The position numbers and the translations under genes are program-made. From contig NZ_SDDX01000017.1 of NCBI RefSeq assembly GCF_004115925.1, forward strand, positions 1 through 64,000: a stretch of 64,000 nt of DNA, read 5' to 3'. Below the pieces are notes generated by a model. It saw nothing but the letters and a program-made list of their open reading frames with translations, ran no database searches and was not told where the DNA came from. Of this stretch, positions 29,186 to 37,652 are shown piece after piece (within the stretch, counting starts at the first letter, position 1; the number at the start of each line of letters is the position of its first letter). This stretch comes from Lelliottia nimipressuralis. GTDB taxonomy: Bacteria; Pseudomonadota; Gammaproteobacteria; Enterobacterales; Enterobacteriaceae.

Positions 29186-29844
29186 TATTTTTTCCTCGCC
29201 GCCAGACCCAGTAACGACAGCAGCACCGGCAAACCGACCGGCGCGAATGGCACTGCGGCCAGCGACAGCGCTGCGCCGCTGCAGGCGCGGATCAGCGTGG
29301 TGCGGTTTTTAAAGGCCGGGACGACTAACGCCAGCAAAATCGCCGGGAATACGGCGTCGAGACCGATGGTTTCCGGCGCAGGCAGCAGCTTGCCGACCAT
29401 CGCCCCCAGCAGTGTCCCCAGCGGCCAGATGATCGCTACGCCTAGCCCGCACAGCCAGTAGGCGGCTTTGCGCTGCTCGGGGGTTTTTTGTGACAGACCA
29501 AACACCACGCTTTCGTCGTTCATGATGTGGCAGCCGAGGAAGCTCAGGCCGCGCTTACCTACCAGCTCGCGCACCGTGACGCCAAACGGAACGTGGCGGG
29601 CATTCACCAGCAAACCCGCCGCCGCCGCCGCAAGCGGATTACCGCCGCTGGCCACGATGCCGATAAACATGAATTCCGACGCGCCCGCGAGCACGGTAAT
29701 GGAGAGCACAAACGGCACCCACACCGGGAAGCCGTAAGCCATCGCCAGCGAGCCGTAGGACATGCCGACGACTCCCACGGCGAGACACACCAGAACGATC
29801 GCTTTGACCGTGTCACCTTTCAGACAGGAGAGAGAGTTCTTCAT
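29185..29844 (-). CDS. AzlC-family membrane protein, large exporter subunit
   Basis: The 219-aa polytopic protein shows the AzlC signature GASEFMFIGIVASGGNPLAAA and NARHVPFGVTVREL. It resembles YgaZ (about 245 aa) and forms a two-component exporter with the adjacent AzlD-like subunit. The ATG at 29844 follows AGGAG-like purines upstream (GACAGGAGAG reads on the + strand within the gene, so the ribosome binding site is weak). It is divergent from an XRE-cupin regulator across a 102-bp gap with shared inverted repeats, so it is probably controlled by it. Confidence 0.88.
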   Translation of the reverse strand: MKNSLSCLKGDTVKAIVLVCLAVGVVGMSYGSLAMAYGFPVWVPFVLSITVLAGASEFMFIGIVASGGNPLAAAAAGLLVNARHVPFGVTVRELVGKRGLSFLGCHIMNDESVVFGLSQKTPEQRKAAYWLCGLGVAIIWPLGTLLGAMVGKLLPAPETIGLDAVFPAILLALVVPAFKNRTTLIRACSGAALSLAAVPFAPVGLPVLLSLLGLAARKK

Positions 29845-29858
29845 ACATTTTTAGCCAT

Positions 29859-29924
29859 ATCGAACGAGTATCCATTATAATGAACGCATCAATATCGTTT
29901 TTCAAGATGAACGATTCGTTCGAT
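29859..29924. promoter_or_regulatory. Paired operators between azlC-like and XRE-cupin genes
   Basis: ATCGAACGA (29859-29867) recurs as its exact inverse TCGTTCGAT (29916-29924). The right copy is part of GAACGATTCGTTC, a near-perfect 13-bp palindrome. A TATAAT lies between them on the + strand side (around 29874) and reads well on the - strand as an azlC -10. The two elements are about 57 bases apart, fit for an autoregulating repressor. Confidence 0.55.
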
Positions 29925-29946
29925 TTATAGAACAAGAGGCCGTTTT

Positions 29947-30495
29947 ATGACGCAGCCAATCAGTGTGATCGCGAAAAGCCTGGTGCGGGAGCGCCTGCGA
30001 ACCGGGCTGTCGCTGGCAGAAATCGCACGCCGCGCCGGGATTGCTAAATCCACCCTTTCGCAGCTGGAATCCGGGAATGGCAATCCCAGCCTGGAAACGC
30101 TCTGGTCGCTGTGCGTGGCGCTGGGGATCCCGTTTGCGCGCCTGTTAGAGCCGCAGCAGCCCACCACTCAGGTGATCCGCCGGGGTGAGGGGACCAAAGT
30201 GATTGCCGAGCAGGCGAACTATCAGGCGATTTTACTGGCGGCCTGCCCGCCGGGCGCACGCCGCGATGTCTATCTGCTGATGACCCAGCCGGGTGCAGAC
30301 CGCATTTCGCAGCCGCATCCGCCGGGTTCCGTAGAGCACATTATCGTCACCCAGGGGCGGGCGCTGATCGGTCTCACTGACGCTCCGGAAGAGCTGGGCG
30401 AGGGTGATTACATTTGCTATCCCGCCGATCAACCGCATATCTTCAAGGCGCTGGAACCGGATACCCACGCGCTTTTGGTGGCGGAACAAAACTAA
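29947..30495 (+). CDS. XRE-family transcriptional regulator with cupin domain
   Basis: The 182-aa protein has an N-terminal helix-turn-helix of the XRE/Cro type (LSLAEIARRAGIAKSTLSQL, about residues 24-43) and a C-terminal cupin barrel (PPGSVEHIIVTQGRAL, GEGDYICYPADQPHIF) with conserved His/Pro positions. Such regulators sense small effectors through the cupin. Divergent orientation and shared operators suggest it controls the azlCD-like exporter. The stop lies 20 bases before the next gene, so the two could be co-transcribed although they probably serve different circuits. Confidence 0.88.
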   Translation: MTQPISVIAKSLVRERLRTGLSLAEIARRAGIAKSTLSQLESGNGNPSLETLWSLCVALGIPFARLLEPQQPTTQVIRRGEGTKVIAEQANYQAILLAACPPGARRDVYLLMTQPGADRISQPHPPGSVEHIIVTQGRALIGLTDAPEELGEGDYICYPADQPHIFKALEPDTHALLVAEQN

Positions 30496-30515
30496 CCTCT
30501 CGGACACGGAAAATC

Positions 30516-31511
30516 ATGTCGCTCAAAGCCATTGCCAAAGAACTGGGGCTGTCTGTTACGACGGTCAGCCGCGCCCTCAACGGATATGACGACGTTTCTC
30601 GCGAAACCCGTGCGCGGGTGGAAGCCGAAGCGCAGCGCCGTGGCTATCGGCCAAACACCTTTGCCCGCCGCCTGAAGATGGGCAAAATCGACGCCGTCGG
30701 GCTGGTGTTTCCCGTGCATCCGGTTCCGCTCAATAACAGCGTTTTTATGGACATGGTCGGCGAAATTAGCCACGAACTGGCGCGACATGAGATTGATTTA
30801 CTGCTGATCGCCGACGATGATCTCGCCGATAAACACAGCTACATGCGCATGGTGCAAAGCCGCCGTGTGGATGCGCTGATTGTCGCGCATACCCTCGATC
30901 AGGACCCGCGTCTTGCGCAGCTTCAGGACGCCGGTTTTCCGTTCCTCGCCCTGGGCCGCAGCCAGTTGCCAAAACCCTACGCATGGTTTGATTTTGATAA
31001 CTATGCCGGGACCTATCGTGCCACGCGCTGGCTGATCGACAAGGGCCATCAGCGCATCGCCCTGCTGGGCGAAAGTAATAATCAGGCGTTTATCACCCAG
31101 CGCCGTCTCGGGTATCTCGACGCCCTGCGCGAAGCGGGGTTATCCAGCGAATGGCTGCGCGCGATGCCGCCATCACGCCGCGCGGGCTATACCACGACGC
31201 TTGAACTGCTTGCACTGCCAAACCCGCCGACGGCGATTGTGACTGACTGCAACACCCACGGCGACGGCGCGGCAATGGCGCTGGCGCAGCAGGGGCGGCT
31301 GACAGGCAGCGACCCGGTTTCGCTGGTGGTGTATGACGGTCTGCCGCAGGACAGCATTGTCGACGCCGACGTAGCAGCGGTGATCCAGTCCACCCGCGAG
31401 GGCGTGGGCAAGCAGATCGCCGACATGGTGCGCCAGCTCATCAATGGCGATGATCTCTCCCGCCTTCAGGTGCTCTGGCAGCCTGAATTTTCACCGGGCC
31501 AGACGGCCTAA
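30516..31511 (+). CDS. LacI-family transcriptional regulator of the alpha-galactoside cluster
   Basis: The 331-aa protein has a LacI-type DNA-binding head (LKAIAKELGLSVTTVSRALN, residues 3-22, with the hinge region LGYRP-like RGYRPNTFARRL) and a periplasmic-binding-protein-like effector domain. The ATG at 30516 follows CACGGA; the in-frame extension to 30414 overlaps the preceding gene. It is directly upstream of an alpha-galactosidase and an oligosaccharide permease, so it most likely represses them in the absence of an alpha-galactoside such as melibiose or raffinose. The role is inferred from the neighbours. Confidence 0.88.
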   Translation: MSLKAIAKELGLSVTTVSRALNGYDDVSRETRARVEAEAQRRGYRPNTFARRLKMGKIDAVGLVFPVHPVPLNNSVFMDMVGEISHELARHEIDLLLIADDDLADKHSYMRMVQSRRVDALIVAHTLDQDPRLAQLQDAGFPFLALGRSQLPKPYAWFDFDNYAGTYRATRWLIDKGHQRIALLGESNNQAFITQRRLGYLDALREAGLSSEWLRAMPPSRRAGYTTTLELLALPNPPTAIVTDCNTHGDGAAMALAQQGRLTGSDPVSLVVYDGLPQDSIVDADVAAVIQSTREGVGKQIADMVRQLINGDDLSRLQVLWQPEFSPGQTA

Positions 31512-31541
31512 ATCATCGCAAAACTCTAAAGTCGATCACAG

Positions 31542-31580
31542 ATCCGAAACGTTTGGGTTGGTATCCGAAACGGTTCGGAT
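31542..31580. promoter_or_regulatory. Tandem LacI-type operators before the alpha-galactosidase
   Basis: ATCCGAAACGGTTCGGAT (31563-31580) is an 18-bp near-perfect palindrome with the central CG typical of LacI-family operators. A half-degenerate copy ATCCGAAACGTTTGGGTT starts exactly 21 bases earlier (31542-31559). Two helical turns between them favour binding on one DNA face. The GATCACA at 31534-31540 may be part of a CRP site. Confidence 0.7.
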
Positions 31581-31615
31581 CAACACTCAGGACATCCGAT
31601 GACAGGAGATGTCCG

Positions 31616-33739
31616 ATGCAAAATTCCATTTTACGACTCGAAAGCACGACGGTAGACGTGGTGATCAAAACGCACCCGTTCGCCGAAATTGTCTACTGGG
31701 GGCCACACCTTCACCACTTTTCGCCGCAGGATGCGCAAAGTCTGGTTCGCCCGGTGGCTAACGGCAGGCTGGACGTGGATACCCCGGTGACGCTGATGGC
31801 CGAGCTGGGCCACGGTCTGTTTGGGGCGCCGGGCATTGAAGGCCACCGCCAGGGGCTGGATGGGTCTCCGGTGTTCAGGACCGTTGCCGTCGAACAGCAG
31901 CGTCAAAGCCTGACGATTACCGCAGAAGATGCGCACGCCGGGCTGCGGCTGACAAGCGAACTCGTCCTCGATGAGAGCTGTGTGCTGGTGGTAAGGCACG
32001 GTCTGACCAATCTGCGGGCGCAGCCGTGGCAGGTGGATCGGCTGGCCGTGACGCTGCCGGTCTCGGAGCGCGCGAAAGAGGTGATGGCTTTCCATGGTCG
32101 CTGGATACGCGAATTCCAGCCGCATCGCCTGACCCTTGAGCACGACAGTTTTGTGATTGAAAACCGGCGCGGGCGCACCTCCCACGAACATTTCCCGGCG
32201 CTGATGACCGGCACACCTGCGTTCAGTGAAATGCAGGGCGATGTGTGGGGCATGCACCTCGGCTGGAGCGGCAACCACCGCCTGCGTGCTGAAGTGAAAA
32301 CCGATGGCCGCCGCTACGTGCAGGCCGAAGCGCTCTATCTGCCGGGCGAAATGGCGATTGCCGAGGGCGAAACCCTCTGGACGCCGAAATTGTACGCCAG
32401 CTACTCCGCGCAGGGGCTGAACGGGATGAGTCAGCAGTTCCACCGCTATCTGCGCGAGAACATCATTCGCTTCCCGCAAAAAAAGCCGCGACCGGTGCAC
32501 CTCAATACCTGGGAAGGGATCTATTTCAACCACGATCCGGACTACATCATGCGGATGGCCGACGAAGCGGCGGCGCTGGGCGTGGAGCGCTTCATCATCG
32601 ATGACGGCTGGTTTAAGGGGCGCAACGACGACCACGCCGCCCTGGGTGACTGGACTCTCGACGAGAAAAAATACCCCAACGGCCTGATGCCGGTGATCAA
32701 TCATGTCAAAAATCTCGGCATGGAATTTGGTATTTGGGTGGAGCCGGAAATGATTAACCCCGATTCCGATCTTTACCGCGCGCATCCCGACTGGGTGCTG
32801 GCGCTGCCGGGCTACCCGCAGGCGACGGGGCGACACCAGCTGGTGCTGAATCTGAATATTCCTGAAGCTTTTGAGTATTTGCTGGAACGCATGAGCTGGC
32901 TGCTGGGCGAACATCCGGTGGACTACGTGAAGTGGGACATGAACCGCGAGCTGGTGCAGCCGGGCCATCTCGGTAAGGCCGCTGCCGACGCGCAAACGCG
33001 CCACTATTATCGCCTGCTTGAGACACTCGGCCAGCGCTTCCCGCACGTGGAATTTGAATCCTGTTCGTCCGGCGGCGGACGCATTGATTACGAAGTCCTG
33101 ACCCGTTGCCACCGCTTCTGGGCATCCGATAACAACGATGCGCTTGAGCGCAACACCATCCAGCGTGGAATGAGCTACTTCTTCCCGCCGGAGGTGATGG
33201 GCGCACATATCGGTCATCATAAATGCCACGCCACGTTCCGCCAGCACAGCATCGAGTTTCGCGGGCTGACCGCGCTGTTTGGGCACATGGGGCTTGAGCT
33301 GGACCCGCTCACCGTCGATGAGAACGAACGTGAAGGCTACCGCCGTTACGCCGCGCTGCATAAGCAATGGCGCGATGTGATTCACCACGGTACCCAGTGG
33401 CGCGTGGATATGCCGGACGTCACGACCCAGGTGCAGGGTATAGTGAGCGAAGACCAACGGCAGGGGCTGTTTATTGTCAGCCAGCTGGCGATGCCGGATT
33501 ACACCCTGATGATGCCGCTGCGCATGCCGGGGCTTGCAGCGAACGCGCAGTACCGTATCACCCTGCTCGATCATCCGAATATCCGCCTCACCGGCGAAGG
33601 GGGCCACACCATGCGCAAACTCCCGGCATGGATGGAAGCGCCACAAACGGTGAGCGGAGAATGGCTGATGCAGGCGGGACTGGTCTTGCCGATTCTGGAC
33701 CCGGAAACCGCCATTCTGATTGGCGTTGAACGCGTGTAA
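31616..33739 (+). CDS. Alpha-galactosidase, glycoside hydrolase family 36
   Basis: The 707-aa protein has the GH36 size and architecture: an N-terminal beta-supersandwich, a central TIM barrel and a C-terminal beta domain. The catalytic nucleophile is in KWDMNRE (D441) and the acid/base in WASDNNDALER (D505), with the CSSGGGR loop between them. It resembles RafA of raffinose plasmids and would release galactose from melibiose or raffinose. No signal peptide, so cytoplasmic; a permease follows 44 bases downstream. I use the ATG at 31616 with AGGAG nine bases upstream. A long open frame on the opposite strand is a composition artefact. Confidence 0.93.
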   Translation: MQNSILRLESTTVDVVIKTHPFAEIVYWGPHLHHFSPQDAQSLVRPVANGRLDVDTPVTLMAELGHGLFGAPGIEGHRQGLDGSPVFRTVAVEQQRQSLTITAEDAHAGLRLTSELVLDESCVLVVRHGLTNLRAQPWQVDRLAVTLPVSERAKEVMAFHGRWIREFQPHRLTLEHDSFVIENRRGRTSHEHFPALMTGTPAFSEMQGDVWGMHLGWSGNHRLRAEVKTDGRRYVQAEALYLPGEMAIAEGETLWTPKLYASYSAQGLNGMSQQFHRYLRENIIRFPQKKPRPVHLNTWEGIYFNHDPDYIMRMADEAAALGVERFIIDDGWFKGRNDDHAALGDWTLDEKKYPNGLMPVINHVKNLGMEFGIWVEPEMINPDSDLYRAHPDWVLALPGYPQATGRHQLVLNLNIPEAFEYLLERMSWLLGEHPVDYVKWDMNRELVQPGHLGKAAADAQTRHYYRLLETLGQRFPHVEFESCSSGGGRIDYEVLTRCHRFWASDNNDALERNTIQRGMSYFFPPEVMGAHIGHHKCHATFRQHSIEFRGLTALFGHMGLELDPLTVDENEREGYRRYAALHKQWRDVIHHGTQWRVDMPDVTTQVQGIVSEDQRQGLFIVSQLAMPDYTLMMPLRMPGLAANAQYRITLLDHPNIRLTGEGGHTMRKLPAWMEAPQTVSGEWLMQAGLVLPILDPETAILIGVERV

Positions 33740-33783
33740 GGGTGATGGGCCGGGCGACCGGCCCTGAGTTGAGGATAAAAATA

Positions 33784-35049
33784 ATGAACACGACTGCCTG
33801 TACCCACAAAGACAACCCCAATTTCTGGATTTTCGGGGCGTTCTTCTTTCTCTACTTCTTCATTATGGCCACCTGCTTTCCGTTCCTGCCGATCTGGCTG
33901 TCGGATATCATCGGCCTGAATAAAACCCATACGGGGATTGTTTTCTCCTGCATTTCGCTCTCGGCGATTGCGTTCCAGCCGGTGCTGGGGGTGATCTCTG
34001 ACAAGCTGGGGCTGAAAAAGCACCTGTTATGGATCATCGCCATTTTGCTGTTCTTGTTCGCCCCCTTCTTCCTCTACGTTTTCGCGCCGCTGCTGAAAAT
34101 AAATATCTGGCTCGGGGCGCTGAGCGGCGGGCTGTATATCGGCTTTGTCTTCTCGGCGGGCTCCGGGGCGATTGAAGCCTATATCGAGCGAGTGAGTCGC
34201 AACAGCTTCTTCGAATACGGTAAAGCGCGAATGTTCGGCTGCCTGGGCTGGGGACTGTGCGCCTCCACGGGCGGCGTGCTGTTCAGTATCGATCCGTCGT
34301 TTGTTTTCTGGATGGGCTCAGGCGCGGCGCTATTGCTGATGCTCCTGCTGGTGGTCGCCAAACCAAAGCCAAACCAGACCGCCGAAGTGATGAACGCGCT
34401 GGGCGCCAATCAGCCGCAAATCACCGCCAAAACCGTCTTCACCCTGTTCCGCCAGCGCAAAATGTGGATGTTTATTTTGTATGTGGTTGGCGTGGCCTGC
34501 GTGTATGACGTGTTTGATCAGCAGTTTGCCACCTTCTTTAAATCGTTCTTTGCGACGCCGGAACAGGGGACGCGCGCCTTTGGTTTTGCGACCACGGCCG
34601 GAGAAATTTGTAACGCGATCATTATGTTCTGCTCGCCGTGGATCATTAACCGCATCGGCGCGAAAAACACCCTGCTGATTGCCGGGCTGATTATGGCCAC
34701 GCGCATTATCGGCTCGTCCTTCGCCACTACCGTGACGGAAGTCATCGCCCTGAAAATGCTTCACGCGCTGGAAGTGCCCTTCCTGCTGGTGGGGGCGTTT
34801 AAATACATCACTGGCGTGTTTGATACCCGCTTGTCTGCGACCATCTATCTGATTGGCTTTAACTTTGCCAAACAGTCGGCGGCCATTTTCCTGTCGGCGT
34901 TTGCAGGGAATATGTATGACCGGATCGGCTTCCAGGACACCTATCTGATGCTCGGATGCATTGTGCTGGCGGTGACGGTGATTTCGGCGTTTACGCTGAG
35001 CAGCAGGCAGCAAATCGCGGCAGGACGCGGCACGCTGGAGGCAAGCTAA
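33784..35049 (+). CDS. Oligosaccharide:H+ symporter, LacY/RafB/MelY type
   Basis: The 421-aa MFS protein has 12 hydrophobic segments and clear similarity to RafB and LacY: NFWIFGAFFFLYFFIMATCF at the N-terminus, the GxxxDKLGLKK-type loop (GVISDKLGLKKH), the essential glutamate region SGAIEAYIERV, and KMLHALEVPFLLVGAFKYI. It should import melibiose and/or raffinose for the adjacent alpha-galactosidase; sugar preference cannot be decided from sequence alone. An Enterobacter melibiose permease, MelY, belongs to this family. The ATG at 33784 follows GAGGA. It is convergent with the rha operon. Confidence 0.92.
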   Translation: MNTTACTHKDNPNFWIFGAFFFLYFFIMATCFPFLPIWLSDIIGLNKTHTGIVFSCISLSAIAFQPVLGVISDKLGLKKHLLWIIAILLFLFAPFFLYVFAPLLKINIWLGALSGGLYIGFVFSAGSGAIEAYIERVSRNSFFEYGKARMFGCLGWGLCASTGGVLFSIDPSFVFWMGSGAALLLMLLLVVAKPKPNQTAEVMNALGANQPQITAKTVFTLFRQRKMWMFILYVVGVACVYDVFDQQFATFFKSFFATPEQGTRAFGFATTAGEICNAIIMFCSPWIINRIGAKNTLLIAGLIMATRIIGSSFATTVTEVIALKMLHALEVPFLLVGAFKYITGVFDTRLSATIYLIGFNFAKQSAAIFLSAFAGNMYDRIGFQDTYLMLGCIVLAVTVISAFTLSSRQQIAAGRGTLEAS

Positions 35050-35054
35050 ATAAA

Positions 35055-35083
35055 GGAAAACGCTGCCGCGAGTGCGGCAGCGT
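35055..35083 (-). terminator. Terminator of the rha operon
   Basis: CGCTGCCGC and GCGGCAGCG (35061-35069 with 35074-35082) form a perfect stem. On the - strand it is followed by TTTTCCTTT, six bases after the rhaM stop. On the + strand the T-run is missing, so it mainly serves the rha operon. Confidence 0.8.
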
Positions 35084-35089
35084 GAACGG

Positions 35090-35404
35090 TTACTCGAGGA
35101 AAAACACCTCTTTCAGCTCCGCACTCACCGGGCTGTTGTCCGGGTTTGCGGGCATCACATCGCGCATGTGTTTCCACCAGCGCTGGCACACGTCGGTATT
35201 CGCCACCGCGTTCCAGCGCTCTTCCGATTCAATCTCAACGCTGGCAAACAGCAGGTTGCGTTCCTTGTCGAGATAAATGGCGTAATGGTGCGCACCGTGG
35301 TCTTTCAGCACCGATTCCAGCTCCGGCCAGATCGGGGTGTGGCGGCGCTGATACTCCTCGTGAGCGTCAGGGTTCACCTGCATCACAAAGGCTTTGCGGA
35401 TCAT
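35090..35404 (-). CDS. rhaM: L-rhamnose mutarotase
   Basis: The 104-aa protein equals E. coli RhaM (YiiL) in length and interconverts the anomers of L-rhamnose. Conserved positions include H21 in [13 protein letters not shown], a YAIYLD strand and [11 protein letters not shown]. In E. coli the gene follows rhaD directly; here five extra genes lie between rhaD and rhaM. Its ATG overlaps the reductase stop (ATGA, 35401-35404), so it remains the last gene of one long operon. Confidence 0.96.
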   Translation of the reverse strand: MIRKAFVMQVNPDAHEEYQRRHTPIWPELESVLKDHGAHHYAIYLDKERNLLFASVEIESEERWNAVANTDVCQRWWKHMRDVMPANPDNSPVSAELKEVFFLE

Positions 35405-36549
35405 AGGGCCTCCAGATACAGCTCGCGCACATCGTCGCGGCTGGCAGTGCGTGGGTTACAGGGCGCACACGGATCGGCGAGGGCTTTATCCAGCCAGCCT
35501 TCGATATCCGCTTTGGTCACGCCAAGCTGGCTGAAGCCAGAAGGAATACCGACGCGCGTACTCAGGGTGCGAATGGCGTTGATCGCCTCCATGCTGGCCG
35601 CTTCATCGCTCATCCCGCGCGTCTCCACGCCCATCGCCTGCGCCACGCGGGCGAAACGCGCCACCGCGTTCGGGCGGTTAAAGTTTTCGATGATCGGCAG
35701 CAGGATGGCGTTGCAGACGCCGTGCGGCAGATTGTGCGTCGCCCCCGGCTGATGCGCCAGCGCGTGAACCAGCCCTAACCCGGCGCTGTTAAACGCCATG
35801 CCTGCCAGGTACTGGCCGAATGCCATCTGTTCGCGTGCTTCGAGGTTGTGCCCGTCATCGACGGCTTTCGGCAGCCAGAGGCTGATCAGGCGAATCGCCT
35901 CAAGGGCATTGGCATCGGTGAGCGGGTGAGCGCCCACGGAAACATAGGCTTCGATAGCGTGCGTCAGGGCGTCCATCCCCGTTGCGGCGGTGACGGAGGC
36001 AGGGATATCGAGCATCACGCTGGCATCATCCACGGCGATATCCGGGATAATATTGGGGTCGATAATCACCTCTTTTACCTGACGCTCGCTGTCGATGATC
36101 ACCGCATTGCTGGTCATCTCCGCCGCAGTACCTGCTGTGGTGTTAATGGCCACCAGCGGCACACCGGCGTTTTTGACTTTGCCGACGCCGGAATAGGCGG
36201 TCGACGGGCCAGGGTTGGCGGTGAGGATTTTAATCGCTTTCGCCGTATCAATCGGGCTGCCGCCGCCGAAGGCGATGACGTAATCGCAGCGGGCGCTCTG
36301 ATAGCCCGCAAACCCTTTCTGTACCAGCGCTTCCGTCGGATTCGGGAACACTTCGTCAAAGAGGTGATACGACATCTGATGGGCGTCCAGGGCGGTAAAC
36401 AGGCTGTCGAGCAGCCCCATTTTCACCAGCTGTCCGTCAGTGACGATAAGCGCCTTGCCCCACTGTTTGCTCGCCACCAGATTAACCATGTCACCGATCG
36501 CGCCCGCGCCGTGCAGGCTGATTTTGGGAAGTGCCAACATAAAACTCAT
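35401..36549 (-). CDS. fucO: Lactaldehyde reductase, FucO-like iron-dependent alcohol dehydrogenase
   Basis: The 382-aa protein matches the FucO size. It has the group III alcohol dehydrogenase features: NAD-binding [26 protein letters not shown], metal ligands in [10 protein letters not shown] and [16 protein letters not shown]. FucO reduces L-lactaldehyde to 1,2-propanediol. Rhamnulose-1-phosphate aldolase (RhaD) produces L-lactaldehyde, so a dedicated copy in the rha operon makes metabolic sense; E. coli uses the fucose-operon enzyme instead. Whether this is the fucO orthologue or a rha-specific paralogue cannot be told here. Confidence 0.88.
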   Translation of the reverse strand: MSFMLALPKISLHGAGAIGDMVNLVASKQWGKALIVTDGQLVKMGLLDSLFTALDAHQMSYHLFDEVFPNPTEALVQKGFAGYQSARCDYVIAFGGGSPIDTAKAIKILTANPGPSTAYSGVGKVKNAGVPLVAINTTAGTAAEMTSNAVIIDSERQVKEVIIDPNIIPDIAVDDASVMLDIPASVTAATGMDALTHAIEAYVSVGAHPLTDANALEAIRLISLWLPKAVDDGHNLEAREQMAFGQYLAGMAFNSAGLGLVHALAHQPGATHNLPHGVCNAILLPIIENFNRPNAVARFARVAQAMGVETRGMSDEAASMEAINAIRTLSTRVGIPSGFSQLGVTKADIEGWLDKALADPCAPCNPRTASRDDVRELYLEAL

Positions 36550-36578
36550 GATAATTCTCCTTAATTACTGTGATTTTT

Positions 36579-36647
36579 ATGCCCGGCGGCGCGACGCTTG
36601 CGGGGCCTGCGGTCAGGCAGGCCAGATAAGCGAAGCGCCACCCGGCA
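36579..36647. repeat. REP/BIME-type palindrome between permease and lactaldehyde reductase
   Basis: ATGCCCGGCGGCGCGACGCT at one end mirrors AGCGCCACCCGGCAT at the other, with a second smaller palindrome (GGCCTGC/GCAGGCC) in the centre. The element begins directly at the permease stop codon and is typical of enterobacterial REP pairs, which stabilise or separate mRNA segments. Confidence 0.8.
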
Positions 36648-37652
36648 TTAGATCCGTCTTCGCTGCATAATCCGTCGGGTGATAATTGGCAGCGAAATCA
36701 CCACTATCAGCATCGCACCGATAATCACCGACATCACAATGCCGGGCACGTTGAGCAGGCTCAGGCCAAAGGTCACCAAGCCCATCAGGAAGGCGGCGAT
36801 AATCACGCCCACCATGCTGCCGGAGCCGCCGAGAATATTGACGCCGCCGAGCACCGCCATCGTCACCACCGCCAGTTCCCAGCCCATCGCAATCGTCGGG
36901 CGCGTACTGCCAAGGCGCGAGGTGAGCAGCACCGAGGCCAGCCCCGACATCAGCCCGACCAGCGCGAACAGCAGTAGGTTGTGGCGCTTCACGTTGATGC
37001 CTGAAAACCACGCCCCGGTCGGGTTATTGCCAATGGCGTACGTCCGGCGGCCAAAATTGGTGCGATGCAACACGAAGGCAAACACCGCCGCCAGCAGGAT
37101 AAACAGCGCGAATTCAAACGACAGCGCGCCCCACACATAGCCCTGCCCGAACCAGGCGAAGCTCTCGGGCCAGGTGTTCAGCGCCTGATCGCCGAGCAAA
37201 ATGTAGGTAATGCCGCGATACAAACTCATGGTGCCGATGGTGATCACGATGGACGACAGGTTAAAGCGTGTGACCAGAAAGCCGTTGAACAGCCCACACA
37301 GCAACCCGACGCCTAATCCCACACAGACCAGCAGCGGCGTATCTACACCCGCCGCCGCGCAAAAGCCCATCGCTGTCGAGCTGAGCGCGATGGTCGATGC
37401 CACCGACAGGTCGATTTCACGGGCGATGATCAGCATCGCCATCGGCAGCACAATGATCGCTTTTTCGGTGAAGTTGAACGTTGCGTCAGAAAGGTTCCAG
37501 ATATCGAGGAAATAGGGCGAGGCGAGGGCGTTGACGATAAACACCGCCAGCGTTACCGCCAGCAGGAAGCCCTCCCAGCACAACAGACGCTGGAAAATCC
37601 CCGTCGCGGCCGGACGATTTTTGATCTCTTCCGTAGTCATCATTTTGCTCAT
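36648..37652 (-). CDS. Rhamnose ABC transporter permease (second, RhaQ-like)
   Basis: The 334-aa inner-membrane protein has 8-10 hydrophobic segments and the RbsC-like motif AREIDLSVASTIALSS; the EAA-like loop is in the region GVNILGGSGSMVGVIIAAFL. It pairs with the preceding permease to form the pore of an importer similar to the rhamnose ABC system described in Rhizobium (RhaSTPQ; these names conflict with the enteric rhaS and rhaT, so I give no symbol). The start overlaps the upstream permease stop (ATGA, 37649-37652). Confidence 0.88.
   Translation of the reverse strand: MSKMMTTEEIKNRPAATGIFQRLLCWEGFLLAVTLAVFIVNALASPYFLDIWNLSDATFNFTEKAIIVLPMAMLIIAREIDLSVASTIALSSTAMGFCAAAGVDTPLLVCVGLGVGLLCGLFNGFLVTRFNLSSIVITIGTMSLYRGITYILLGDQALNTWPESFAWFGQGYVWGALSFEFALFILLAAVFAFVLHRTNFGRRTYAIGNNPTGAWFSGINVKRHNLLLFALVGLMSGLASVLLTSRLGSTRPTIAMGWELAVVTMAVLGGVNILGGSGSMVGVIIAAFLMGLVTFGLSLLNVPGIVMSVIIGAMLIVVISLPIITRRIMQRRRI

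Noticed and set aside
30404-30589. Short frames overlapping the end of the XRE-cupin gene and the start of the LacI-type gene
   Set aside because: They lie in other frames of two well-supported genes and show no homology or ribosome binding site.
31631-33646. A 671-codon open frame antisense to the alpha-galactosidase
   Set aside because: It lies fully inside a clear GH36 gene on the other strand, contains no recognisable domain and is His/Arg/Gln-rich, as expected from the antisense of GC-biased codons.
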